This document shows, one piece after another, positions 16,755 through 24,767 of a stretch of DNA of 64,000 nt. The notes below the pieces were generated by a model that was not told the DNA's origin, did not search any database, and saw only the letters and a program-made list of their open reading frames with translations. The stretch is from NCBI GenBank assembly GCA_964540795.1, contig CAZINX010000001.1, positions 372,001-436,000 on the forward strand, written 5' to 3'. The first letter of the stretch is position 1; every line of letters begins with the position of its first letter. Position numbers and translations under genes: made by a program. This stretch comes from Dichotomicrobium sp964540795 (GTDB lineage Bacteria; Pseudomonadota; Alphaproteobacteria; Rhizobiales; Rhodomicrobiaceae).

Positions 16755-18032
16755 TCAACGCGGCGCGCGTACTGGCAACGGCACCGGCAACTGGGCCGCT
16801 GGCGCCGGCAAGCGGTCTTCGGCTGTTGCCGCTACCGCGCCGGAGCTTGCGGCTTCGCGCTCGGCGGCTTCCCGCTCGGCCCGCATCCGCGCTTCGATCT
16901 TGCGCCACTGCGCGACGTTGCGATTGTGGCCGTCCAGGGTCTTGGCAAAGGCGTGCCCGCCCGTGCCGTCCGCCACGAAATACAGCGCATCGGTCTGCGC
17001 CGGGCGCAGAACCGCCTCGATGGCCGCGCGGCCCGGATTGGCGATCGGCGTTGGCGGGAGGCCCCGGATGACATAAGTATTGTAGGGCGTTTCCTTGAGG
17101 ATTTCGCTGCGATAGATCGGGCGGCCCAGCGAAGCGCGCCCACCGACCAGTCCATAGATGATGGTCGGGTCCGACTGCAGCCGCATCCCCTTGCGCAGCC
17201 GGTTGATGAACACCCCGGCCACCTTCGAGCGTTCATCCGCCAGCCCCGTCTCCTTTTCCACGATCGAGGCGAGGATCAGCGCCTCTTCCTTGCTCTGGAT
17301 CGGCAGGTCGGGGTCGCGTGTGGGCCAGACCTTTTCCAGAAACTCGTCCTGCGCCGCGCGCATCCGCGCGATGATGTCGCTGCGCTGCGTGTTGCGGGCA
17401 AAGCGGTAAGTGTCAGGCATCAGCGAGCCTTCCGGCGGGATTTCGTCGATCTCTCCGGTCAGTTCTTCGGTGGCGCGCAGCTGTTCGACCGTCTGCAGGC
17501 TGGTCCAGCCTTCAGGGATCGTGACCTTGTAGAGGATGGCGTCGCCCTCGATCAGCGTGTCCAGAACCGAACGCATGGTGGCGCCGCTCTCTACCGCGTA
17601 GTCGCCCGCCTTCAGCTTGGCCTGCGCGCCGAAGTAGAGCACGGCGGCCATGAAGATGCGCCGGTCCTGAATGATGCCCTCGCGTTCCAGCCGGCTGGCG
17701 ATCGCGTTCACGCCCTCTCCGCTCGGGATCGTGACGACCGTGTCATGCGCCAGGGGACCGGGGCTGTCGAACTGCATTTTCGCGTAATAGAACGCGCCGA
17801 CGAAGCCGAGCATTCCGACAAACAGAGCCGTGAAGACCGCGTTCAACAGCGCGAAGAGCGGGCGCTGGCGCTGGCGCTTGGGCTTGCGGCCCCTGGGCGC
17901 TTCCGGCGGCTGGTCCGGTTCCAGCGCCTCCGACGGGCTGCGCGGCAGAACGCTGAAATCGTTGCGGCTGCCGACATAGCTGTCCGAGACAAAGCGCTCG
18001 TCGCTGTCCCAATCGTTGGAGCCGGTTGGCAT
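16755..18032 (-). CDS. mltG: Endolytic peptidoglycan transglycosylase MltG
   Basis: A 425-residue single-pass inner-membrane YceG-family protein that cuts nascent glycan strands and sets their length. There is a cytoplasmic basic, proline-rich N-terminus (~58 residues), a transmembrane helix (FALLNAVFTALFVGMLGFVGAFYYA), a LysM-like part (VTIPSGEGVNAIASRL), then the YceG catalytic region with ILASIVEKETG containing the catalytic glutamate (near residue 255) and YNTYVIRGLPPTPIANPG. The C-terminal ~60 residues are Ala/Glu/Pro rich and probably disordered. It lies 111 nt after fabF, the usual alphaproteobacterial neighbour. Confidence 0.95.
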   Translation of the reverse strand: MPTGSNDWDSDERFVSDSYVGSRNDFSVLPRSPSEALEPDQPPEAPRGRKPKRQRQRPLFALLNAVFTALFVGMLGFVGAFYYAKMQFDSPGPLAHDTVVTIPSGEGVNAIASRLEREGIIQDRRIFMAAVLYFGAQAKLKAGDYAVESGATMRSVLDTLIEGDAILYKVTIPEGWTSLQTVEQLRATEELTGEIDEIPPEGSLMPDTYRFARNTQRSDIIARMRAAQDEFLEKVWPTRDPDLPIQSKEEALILASIVEKETGLADERSKVAGVFINRLRKGMRLQSDPTIIYGLVGGRASLGRPIYRSEILKETPYNTYVIRGLPPTPIANPGRAAIEAVLRPAQTDALYFVADGTGGHAFAKTLDGHNRNVAQWRKIEARMRAEREAAEREAASSGAVAATAEDRLPAPAAQLPVPLPVRAPR

Positions 18033-18143
18033 CGTGACGAAAACCCTTGCGTTGCAGCGATCTGTTGCAAATCGCCGACAAACTTGCGTTCAATTATGGC
18101 AAGAGGGCGGTCGCCCCGTCCGGCGTGCGACGCGTAGATTGGC

Positions 18144-19430
18144 TCAGTTTACGCGGCGGATAATCAGCGAAGCGTTGGTGCCGCCGAAACCGAACGAGTT
18201 GCTCAGCACCGCATCCACGCGCGCCGGCTTCGCCTCATGCGGCGTCAGATCAATGAGCGTTTCGATCGACGGATTGTCCAGATTGAGCGTTGGCGGGATC
18301 ACCTCGTCCCGCAGCACCAGCGTCGCGAAGATCGCCTCGGCCGCGCCCGCCGCGCCCAGCAGGTGCCCCACCGCGGACTTCGTCGAGGACATGATGAGGC
18401 CATTGGCAGACTCGCCGAACAGGCGCTCCACCGCGCCCACTTCGATTTCATCGCCCATCGGCGTGGAGGTGCCATGCGCGTTGATGTAGCCGATCTCGGC
18501 CGGCGACATGCCCGCGTTTCTGAGGGCGGCCTCCATGCAGCGATAGGCGCCGTCGCCGTTCTCCGCCGGCGCGGTGATGTGATAGGCGTCACCGGACAGG
18601 CCGTAGCCGACGATCTCGCCATAGATCGGCGCGCCGCGGGCCTTGGCGTGTTCATAGGCTTCCAGCACCACGATGCCCGCGCCCTCGCCCATCACGAAAC
18701 CGTCGCGGTCGCGGTCGAACGGACGCGAGGCGCGCTGCGGCTCGTCGTTGAAGTTGGTGGAAAGCGCCCGGGCCGCCGAGAACCCGGCAACCGAGAGCCG
18801 GCACAGCGGCGACTCCGTGCCGCCGGCGACCATCACATCCGCATCGCCGAGCGCCACCAGACGGTAGGCGTCGCCGATTGCGTGGGTGCCCGTCGAGCAC
18901 GCCGTGACGACCGCGTGATTCGGCCCCTTGAAGCCGTAGCGGATCGAGACATAGCCGCCGGCCAGATTGATGAGACGACCGGGGATGAAGAACGGGCTGA
19001 TGCGCCGCGGCCCCTTCTCCGCCATCAGCAGCGACGCCTGCTCGATCCCCTGCAGCCCGCCGATGCCGGACCCGATCAGGACGCCCGTGCGCACCTGCTC
19101 TTCGTAGCTGTCAGGCTTCCAGCCAGCGTCCCGAAGAGCCTGTTCGGTCGCCGCCATCGCATAGACGATGAAGTCATCAACCTTGCGCTGTTCCTTCGGC
19201 TCCATCCAGTCGTCTGGATTGTACTCCCCTTCCCCGCTTCCCTTGGGGATAAAGCAGGCGACCTTGCAGGGCAGATCGTCGGTGGGGAATTCGTCGATGC
19301 GCTTCGCGCCGCTTTCGCCCGCGACGATCCGGCGCCAGGACGCGTCGACGCCGCAGCCGAGCGGCGAGACAAGACCCATTCCGGTGATGACGACACGGCG
19401 GAAGGGAACGGATGGAGGAGTGTGGGCCAT
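18144..19430 (-). CDS. fabF: Beta-ketoacyl-ACP synthase II FabF
   Basis: A 428-residue condensing enzyme that elongates acyl-ACP with malonyl-ACP. The catalytic triad is visible: Cys178 in VTACSTGTHAIG, His in NAHGTSTPMGD and His in KSAVGHLLGAAG. The N-terminus VVITGMGLVSPLGCGVD is typical of KAS II. Compared with E. coli FabF there is a small acidic/polar insertion (PKGSGEGEYNPDDWMEPKE), which is common in alphaproteobacteria. It is transcribed after acpP across a 112-nt gap that contains a hairpin. Confidence 0.96.
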   Translation of the reverse strand: MAHTPPSVPFRRVVITGMGLVSPLGCGVDASWRRIVAGESGAKRIDEFPTDDLPCKVACFIPKGSGEGEYNPDDWMEPKEQRKVDDFIVYAMAATEQALRDAGWKPDSYEEQVRTGVLIGSGIGGLQGIEQASLLMAEKGPRRISPFFIPGRLINLAGGYVSIRYGFKGPNHAVVTACSTGTHAIGDAYRLVALGDADVMVAGGTESPLCRLSVAGFSAARALSTNFNDEPQRASRPFDRDRDGFVMGEGAGIVVLEAYEHAKARGAPIYGEIVGYGLSGDAYHITAPAENGDGAYRCMEAALRNAGMSPAEIGYINAHGTSTPMGDEIEVGAVERLFGESANGLIMSSTKSAVGHLLGAAGAAEAIFATLVLRDEVIPPTLNLDNPSIETLIDLTPHEAKPARVDAVLSNSFGFGGTNASLIIRRVN

Positions 19431-19515
19431 GAATGACTCACTGCCTATTGTGAAAGGAACATCCGCCCCGCGGGCCGGCGAAGGTCGCCTGAACGGCTAG
19501 AGGGGCTTGACTGGC

Positions 19516-19533
19516 CGCCGGGCATTCCCGGCG
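19516..19533 (-). terminator. Hairpin just after acpP (possible partial terminator or mRNA-end stabiliser)
   Basis: Nine bases downstream of the acpP stop, on the coding strand, is a perfect 7-bp hairpin with a 4-base loop (CGCCGGG, AATG, CCCGGCG). No run of T follows, so it is not a standard intrinsic terminator. It would separate the very abundant acpP message from fabF by slowing polymerase or by blocking 3' exonucleases. This is inference from position and structure. Confidence 0.4.
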
Positions 19534-19542
19534 AGATGATGT

Positions 19543-19782
19543 TCACGAACCGGCGTTCTCTTCCAGGAACTTGACAGCATCCCCGACCGTCTGAATGGTC
19601 TCTGCGGCGTCGTCAGGAATTTCGCAGTTGAACTCTTCCTCGAACGCCATAACCAGTTCGACCGTATCCAGGCTGTCCGCCCCCAGATCGTCGATAAAGC
19701 TTGCATTGGGCTGCACCTTTTCGGCTTCAACGCCAAGATGCTCCACGACGATCTTTGTCACGCGTTCGGAGATATCGCTCAT
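19543..19782 (-). CDS. acpP: Acyl carrier protein AcpP
   Basis: A 79-residue acidic carrier protein that holds growing fatty acyl chains, and also feeds LpxA with hydroxyacyl groups for lipid A. The phosphopantetheine site is Ser37 in the motif GADSLDTVELVM. Length, acidity and four-helix pattern are normal. A good Shine-Dalgarno (GCGAGG) lies 5 nt before the ATG. It is flanked by its own 277-nt upstream gap and a hairpin downstream, which suits high independent expression inside the fab cluster. Confidence 0.98.
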   Translation of the reverse strand: MSDISERVTKIVVEHLGVEAEKVQPNASFIDDLGADSLDTVELVMAFEEEFNCEIPDDAAETIQTVGDAVKFLEENAGS

Positions 19783-20059
19783 TTTCGCCTCGCTGTGATG
19801 AGAATGTACTCAACCATAAGCCATAGTAGGGATTTAGACTTGGGCTGGGCCAGCGCGCAACCCTTTGTGCAGTTGGGGTCCGCCGAAGGGCGGATGGCGG
19901 CTGCGCACGGATTCCCGGTTGCGTGTCGCCTGCGCGAAAGCAGAGGTTGTTAACACGTTTCCAAATTCCTGACCAGCCGTCCCATGCCCGGCACGCGCGT
20001 TCGCGGCCGCGCCGCGGCAAGGGCCGTTCCAGTGTGAAAAAGCAGCGGCTGTCATCGGC
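19783..20059 (-). promoter_or_regulatory. acpP upstream region with candidate promoter
   Basis: This 277-nt gap between fabG and acpP has no convincing gene. On the minus strand a candidate sigma70-type promoter is TTGCGC (19855-19860) and TAAATC (19831-19836) with an 18-nt spacer, placing the start of transcription roughly 40 nt before the acpP ATG. A second -10-like hexamer, TACTAT, lies just downstream. It would give acpP a dose independent of fabD-fabG. Called by eye only. Confidence 0.28.
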
Positions 20060-20797
20060 TCAGGACATCGCCATGCCGCCATTGACGTGCAGGGTTTCCC
20101 CGGTCACATAGGCAGCCTCGTCGCTGGCCAGATAGATCGCGGCCGCGGCGATGTCGGCGGGCTTGCCGAACGTGCCGGACGGAATCGCGGCGGCGATGGT
20201 CTGGACCTGCTTCTCGTTCAATTCGCCGGTCATGGCGGTTTCGATGAAGCCCGGCGCGATGCAATTGGCGGTGATGCCGCGCGGGGCGACCTCGCGAGCG
20301 AGCGACTTCGTCATGCCGACCATGCCCGCCTTGGACGCGGCATAGTTGCCCTGCCCCGGATTGCCGATGACGCCGGAGATCGAGGCAATGTTGATGATGC
20401 GCCCGAACCGGCGCTTCATCATGCCCTTCAGCGCCCCGCGGCAGATCAGGAAGGTCGCGGTCAGGTTGACCTGAATGACCTGGTCCCACTCCTCGTCCTT
20501 CATCCGCATGAAGAGGTTGTCGCGCGTGATGCCCGCGTTGTTCACCACGATGTCGAGCCCGCCAAGCGCCGTTTCAGCCTGACCAGGCAGCGCGCTGACG
20601 GCGTCGCGGTCTGAAAGATCGCATGGCAGGGTCGCAACCCGCTCGCCAAGCTGCGCGGCCAGCTCATCCAGCCGCTCCTTGCGCGTGCCGGACAGCGCCA
20701 CATGCGCGCCCTGGCGGTGCAGCGCCGTGGCCAGTTCCGCGCCGATGCCGCCGGTTGCGCCGGTGACCAGCGCGCAGCGTCCCGTCAAGTCGAACAT
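20060..20797 (-). CDS. fabG: 3-oxoacyl-ACP reductase FabG
   Basis: A 245-residue NADPH-dependent short-chain dehydrogenase that reduces 3-oxoacyl-ACP, the first reductive step of each elongation cycle. The cofactor motif is TGATGGIG (residues 12-19), followed by NNAGITRDN. The catalytic residues are Ser139, Tyr152 and Lys156 (NIASISG and NYAASKAG). It is located between fabD (49 nt upstream) and acpP. Length and C-terminus (YVTGETLHVNGGM) match true FabG rather than a generic SDR. Confidence 0.96.
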   Translation of the reverse strand: MFDLTGRCALVTGATGGIGAELATALHRQGAHVALSGTRKERLDELAAQLGERVATLPCDLSDRDAVSALPGQAETALGGLDIVVNNAGITRDNLFMRMKDEEWDQVIQVNLTATFLICRGALKGMMKRRFGRIINIASISGVIGNPGQGNYAASKAGMVGMTKSLAREVAPRGITANCIAPGFIETAMTGELNEKQVQTIAAAIPSGTFGKPADIAAAAIYLASDEAAYVTGETLHVNGGMAMS

Positions 20798-20846
20798 GTA
20801 AGAGCCTCACCCTGCCCTGTTATCGCGGATCGCCCCGGTTCTTCGC

Positions 20847-21803
20847 TCAACCCTGCGCGCCGAGCGCCTCGCCCGCCGCGGCGATGTCCTCGGCCGTACC
20901 GATCGATTTGGTATCGAGATCGCGCGAGATGCGCCGCGCCAGCCCGCTCAGCACCTTGCCCGCGCCGATTTCATAAAGACGGGTAATGCCTTCGCCCGCC
21001 ATGAACTCGATCGTCTCACGCCAGCGGACCGTGCCGGTGACCTGCTCGACGAGGCGCTGGCGCAGTTCGTCCGGCTCGGTGACCGGCCGGGCCAGCACAT
21101 TCACGACCACAGGCACACTGGGGGCCTTGAACGTCACCTCGCCAAGCGCCTCGGCCATCCGGTCAGCCGCCGGCTGCATCAGCTCGCAATGGAATGGAGC
21201 GCTGACGGGCAGCAGAACGCTGCGCCGCGCGCCGCGCTCGCGCGCAAGCTCTACGGCGCGGTCGACGGCTGCCTTCGACCCGCTGATGACCACCTGTCCC
21301 GGCGCATTGTCGTTGGCAACCTGGCAGACATCGTTATCTGCGGCCTTGCGCGCAACGTCATGCACCGTATCGAGGTCGAGGCCCATAAGCGCGGCCATCG
21401 CGCCCTCGCCTACTGGAACAGCCTGCTGCATCGCCTGCCCGCGCGTGCGCAGCAGCCGCGCCGCATCGGCGATGCGCAAGCTTCCGGCGGCGGCCAGCGC
21501 GGAATACTCGCCGAGCGAATGGCCAGCAACATAGCGCGCCCGGTCGGCCAGCGAAAATTCGTGCTCATCCTCCAGCACGCGCATCACCGCCATCGAGACG
21601 GCCATCAGCGCGGGCTGCGCGTTCTCGGTCAGCGTCAGCTCGTCCTCCGGCCCCTCGCGCATCAGCCGCGACAGATCCTGGCCGAGCACTTCGTCCACTT
21701 CGTCGAAAACCGCGCGCGCGGCCGCGAAGTTGCGGGCGAGGTCAACGCCCATGCCGACATGCTGGCTGCCCTGGCCGGGAAATGTGAAAGCCGCCTGCGT
21801 CAT
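20847..21803 (-). CDS. fabD: Malonyl-CoA:ACP transacylase FabD
   Basis: A 318-residue enzyme that loads malonyl groups onto AcpP. The N-terminal FPGQGSQ and the nucleophile elbow GHSLGEY (Ser96) are present, with the expected arginine and histidine in SRL..REG and SAPFHCELM. It is first in the minus-strand fab cluster and divergent from rpsF, separated by 422 nt. Length is normal (E. coli 309). A purine-rich AAGAG just before the ATG is the only ribosome-binding signal. Confidence 0.96.
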   Translation of the reverse strand: MTQAAFTFPGQGSQHVGMGVDLARNFAAARAVFDEVDEVLGQDLSRLMREGPEDELTLTENAQPALMAVSMAVMRVLEDEHEFSLADRARYVAGHSLGEYSALAAAGSLRIADAARLLRTRGQAMQQAVPVGEGAMAALMGLDLDTVHDVARKAADNDVCQVANDNAPGQVVISGSKAAVDRAVELARERGARRSVLLPVSAPFHCELMQPAADRMAEALGEVTFKAPSVPVVVNVLARPVTEPDELRQRLVEQVTGTVRWRETIEFMAGEGITRLYEIGAGKVLSGLARRISRDLDTKSIGTAEDIAAAGEALGAQG

Positions 21804-22225
21804 CTCTTCAAATCGCGCTGGGATCGGGGGTCAGGCTCGTTGGTCTTATGCTTGGTTGCGGCACGGCGCGGGACCGTCCGCGTGCAACGGCGTCCAGCGA
21901 TGCAGCCTCCCTGACTGCATGTGTTAACCCAATCGATGTGCGCTCAAAGACACTGTTTGCAACCGGGTTGTCAAGACCGGCGCTGCACGCGATCTCCCGC
22001 ACCCGCCTTCATGCGCCGGGTTTTTATGGCGGATTTTTGTTGCATGAGCGCGGCCTGGCGCACTAAACAAGGCGAAAGTTCCGGCTGAAGGCTGAACGGT
22101 CGCCCTCGGGCGCGCCGGTGTCTTCGCTCTTTTGACGGTCTTTCTTTGAGCCTTTCCGCACATCAGCACCGGGCTCGAAAGAGGCTTTGCGCCGGAACGG
22201 CAATAGTCAGGAAAGGCGATGGATC
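21804..22225 (+). promoter_or_regulatory. rpsF promoter region and structured leader
   Basis: This 422-nt gap between divergent fabD and rpsF has no convincing gene. A candidate plus-strand promoter is TTGCAT (22040-22045), 18-nt spacer, TAAACA (22064-22069), giving a leader of ~150 nt. Within it GCCTTTCC (22150-22157) is the exact complement of GGAAAGGC (22210-22217), which includes the rpsF Shine-Dalgarno. The same segment (22149-22156) can instead pair with GAAAGAGGCT at 22177-22186, with a 2-base bulge. The two stems exclude each other, as in a translational switch. S6:S18 autoregulation through a leader RNA is known in many bacteria; here it is an inference. Confidence 0.45.
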
Positions 22226-22633
22226 ATGCCACAGTATGAGCATGTGTTTCTCGCGCGGCAGGACGTGTCCGCGCAGCAGGCGCAGAGTCTGCAGGAAGAG
22301 TTTTCCAAGGTCATCAGCGACAACGGCGGCGAGGTCGGCAAGAGCGAATATTGGGGCCTCAAGCCGCTGGCCTACAAGATCAAGAAGAACCGCAAGGCGC
22401 ATTATCACATGATGAACATCGACGCGCCGCACGAGGCGGTCGCCGAGATGGAGCGCCAGATGCGCCTGTCGGGCGACATCATCCGGTTTCTGACGCTGCG
22501 CGTCGAGGAGCTGGACGACAAGCCCTCGCCGATGATGAAGCGCTCCGATGAACGGCGCGGCTCGCGGCGTGGCGGCGAGCGCGGTGATAGAGGCGATCGG
22601 GGTGATCGCGGCCCGCGTGGAGGTCAGGAATGA
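22226..22633 (+). CDS. rpsF: 30S ribosomal protein S6
   Basis: A 135-residue ribosomal protein of the 30S platform that binds S18. The core (residues ~1-95) begins MPQYEHVFLARQDVS and includes KSEYWGLKPLAYKIKKNRKAHY. The C-terminal ~40 residues are an Arg/Gly/Asp-rich tail with a repeated RGD unit (GERGDRGDRGDRG), probably disordered. Start ATG 22226 follows AGGAAAGG; an upstream in-frame ATG would add 13 residues not found in S6. The stop overlaps the rpsR start (ATGA), coupling S6 to its partner. Confidence 0.96.
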   Translation: MPQYEHVFLARQDVSAQQAQSLQEEFSKVISDNGGEVGKSEYWGLKPLAYKIKKNRKAHYHMMNIDAPHEAVAEMERQMRLSGDIIRFLTLRVEELDDKPSPMMKRSDERRGSRRGGERGDRGDRGDRGPRGGQE

Positions 22634-22878
22634 CGGATATTTCACAGCTTCCGGTCCGGCGTCCATTCCACCGGCGGCGCAAGACCTGCCCGTTTTCGGG
22701 GGAGAATGCGCCGAAGATCGACTACAAGGACGTCAAGCTCTTGCAGCGTTTCGTCTCCGAGCGCGGCAAGATCGTGCCGAGCCGCATAACCGCCGTCTCG
22801 GCCAAGAAGCAGCGCGAACTGGCGCGCGCCATCAAGCGGGCGCGTTTTCTGGGCCTTCTGCCTTACATCGTGAAGTGA
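22630..22878 (+). CDS. rpsR: 30S ribosomal protein S18
   Basis: An 82-residue basic protein that forms a heterodimer with S6 on the small subunit. The sequence has the usual RRKTCPFSGENAPKIDYKDVKLLQRFVSE core and the C-terminal RARFLGLLPY. Only one cysteine remains of the zinc-type cluster, so this is a zinc-free form. The ATG lies within the rpsF stop. It is followed after 80 nt by a DUF2232 membrane gene and then rplI. Confidence 0.97.
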   Translation: MTDISQLPVRRPFHRRRKTCPFSGENAPKIDYKDVKLLQRFVSERGKIVPSRITAVSAKKQRELARAIKRARFLGLLPYIVK

Positions 22879-22958
22879 TCCGTCGGGACCACGGCGGGGG
22901 TTGGGGCGGCGCATAAGCGGCCGTCTCTAACCGCTAGCTAAGAGCGGGACAGCTTGTG

Positions 22959-23936
22959 ATGAAAAACCCTGCCGTGATCGGCGCGCTCGCCGGCCTGGTT
23001 TCCGCGCTGTTGTTCGTTTCCGCGGCGTCGAGCGCTGTCGCAGCCGTGCTTCTCGTCTACATCACGCCGTTGCCGCTGATGATCGCCGGCCTCGGCTGGG
23101 GCATCCGCGCCAGCGCCATAGGGCTGGGCGTCGGAATGCTCGCGGCGGCTGCGCTGTTCAGCATCAACGTGTCGCTGACCTACGCGCTGATGCTCGCCGC
23201 CCCGGCCGCGCTGCTGGTTTATCTGGCGCTGCTCAGCCGGCCCGATCCGCAGAACCCGCAAGGCGTGGCCTGGTATCCGCCGGGGCGGCTTGTCGCCTGG
23301 GCGGCGCTGATGGGCGGCGCGATTGGCGGCGGTTCGGCGGTGGTGCTCGCCGCCGGGGCCGGAGACTACGAGACGGGGATCCGCCAGCTCTTCGACCAGA
23401 CGCTGTTGCCCGCGCTTCAGCAGGGCGAGCAGGACTTGACAGACGAGCAAGTTGCCCAGAGCGTCAGCTTCCTGGGCGGCATCCTGCCGGGCGCGGTGGC
23501 GGCGGTGTGGTTGCTCATCATGCTGATCAACGTCTGGCTCGGCGGAAAGATCGCCTCGGTATCGGGTCAGCTGATCCGGCCCTGGCCGACGCTGTCGGAC
23601 ATGGAATACCCGCGCTTTCTGCCGATGGCGTTTCTGCTGGCGCTGATCGGCACAACAGTGTTCGCGGGGCTGACCGCGGCGATCGCCTCGTCGTTCGTCG
23701 GCGCGATCCTGCTGGCCTATCTTATTCTCGGGCTTGCGGTGGTCCATGTGATCACGCGCGGCAGCGCCTTTCAGCCGCTGATCCTTGTGCTGCTTTATGT
23801 CGGCATCGTGCTGGTCGGGTGGCTGGCGCTTCTGGTCGCCCTTCTGGGCGTGGCCGAACCGCTGCTCAGGCTGCGTCAGCGCGTGAAGCAGCAGCGCGAC
23901 GGCTCCGGCCCGCCCGATGCGCCGCGGCCCGGTTAG
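22959..23936 (+). CDS. DUF2232 family polytopic membrane protein (function unknown)
   Basis: A 325-residue protein with about eight hydrophobic segments covering most of its length and a short basic, Pro-rich C-terminus. It resembles the DUF2232/YybS-like membrane proteins found between rpsR and rplI in many alphaproteobacteria. Longer loops are near residues 95-110 (SRPDPQNPQGVAWYPPGR) and 130-170 (amphipathic, charged). The fold recalls small-molecule or vitamin transporters of the ECF-S type, but I see no substrate motif. Start may be ATG 22959 or the adjacent GTG 22956. Position between two ribosomal-protein genes suggests growth-linked expression; the molecular role is unknown. Confidence 0.85.
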   Translation: MKNPAVIGALAGLVSALLFVSAASSAVAAVLLVYITPLPLMIAGLGWGIRASAIGLGVGMLAAAALFSINVSLTYALMLAAPAALLVYLALLSRPDPQNPQGVAWYPPGRLVAWAALMGGAIGGGSAVVLAAGAGDYETGIRQLFDQTLLPALQQGEQDLTDEQVAQSVSFLGGILPGAVAAVWLLIMLINVWLGGKIASVSGQLIRPWPTLSDMEYPRFLPMAFLLALIGTTVFAGLTAAIASSFVGAILLAYLILGLAVVHVITRGSAFQPLILVLLYVGIVLVGWLALLVALLGVAEPLLRLRQRVKQQRDGSGPPDAPRPG

Positions 23937-24000
23937 GCGTTTCGGCGGCGAGGCGCGCCGCCTGTCGAGAATTCACGAATAGCGAACGGAGAGAGAAATC

Positions 24001-24615
24001 ATGCAAGTGATTCTGTTGGAACGAGTCGGCAAGCTCGGCCAGATGGGCGACGTGGTGACGGTACGGGACGGCCACGCCCGAAACTATCTGCTGCCTCAGG
24101 GCAAGGCGCTGCGCGCCACGAAGGAGAACATCGCCCGGTTCGAGCGCGAGCGCGCGCAGATCGAGGCGCGCAACCTGGAACTGCGCAAGGAGGCCGAGGC
24201 GGTCGCCGAGAAGCTCGACGGCCAGACCTACATCGCCATCCGCCAATCCAGCGACACCGGCCAGCTCTACGGCTCGGTGAGCACGCGTGACATCGCAGAT
24301 CTGGTTTCGGAGGCCGGCGCCTCGATCAACCGCAGCCAAGTGCTGCTGGACCGGCCGATCAAGACGCTGGGCCTGCATCAGGTGCGCATCCAGCTTCATC
24401 CCGAGGTCGACGTGCACGTCACGCTGAACGTTGCCCGTTCGCAGGACGAGGCCGATCTGCAGGCGCAGGGTCAGGACGTGACCGCCATCCGCGAGGAGAC
24501 CGAATACGAGCATGTCTCGCGCGAAGAGCTTGAGGAAGAGTTGTTCGAGCCGGGCGTGGAGCTGGAAGAGGAGACTGCCGGAGAAGCGGGAGCGGAGACA
24601 GAACAGACCAAGTAA
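24001..24615 (+). CDS. rplI: 50S ribosomal protein L9 (long acidic C-terminal tail)
   Basis: A 204-residue L9; E. coli L9 has 149. The N-domain (MQVILLERVGKLGQMGDVVTVRDGHARNYLLPQGKA), the long central helix (residues ~40-75) and the C-domain (to ~150, ending IQLHPEVDVHVTLNV) are normal. The extra ~50 residues are strongly acidic (SREELEEELFEPGVELEEE), probably flexible. Similar extensions occur in other alphaproteobacterial L9 proteins. A strong Shine-Dalgarno (GGAGAGAG) precedes the ATG, and a 6-bp GC hairpin lies at 23944-23962. Confidence 0.96.
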   Translation: MQVILLERVGKLGQMGDVVTVRDGHARNYLLPQGKALRATKENIARFERERAQIEARNLELRKEAEAVAEKLDGQTYIAIRQSSDTGQLYGSVSTRDIADLVSEAGASINRSQVLLDRPIKTLGLHQVRIQLHPEVDVHVTLNVARSQDEADLQAQGQDVTAIREETEYEHVSREELEEELFEPGVELEEETAGEAGAETEQTK

Positions 24616-24767
24616 GGTCTGACGACGCTGGGTCCGCAGCAGCGGCCACGGTCGATTTTCCTCCGGTGGCGGGGGAACGAAAAGTTTGCTACCGTTGTTA
24701 GTGACAATGCAGCGCGCCGCGCTGAGTTTGGGAGCAGTAAAACGACTGGCAACACCGCGGGCCGAAA

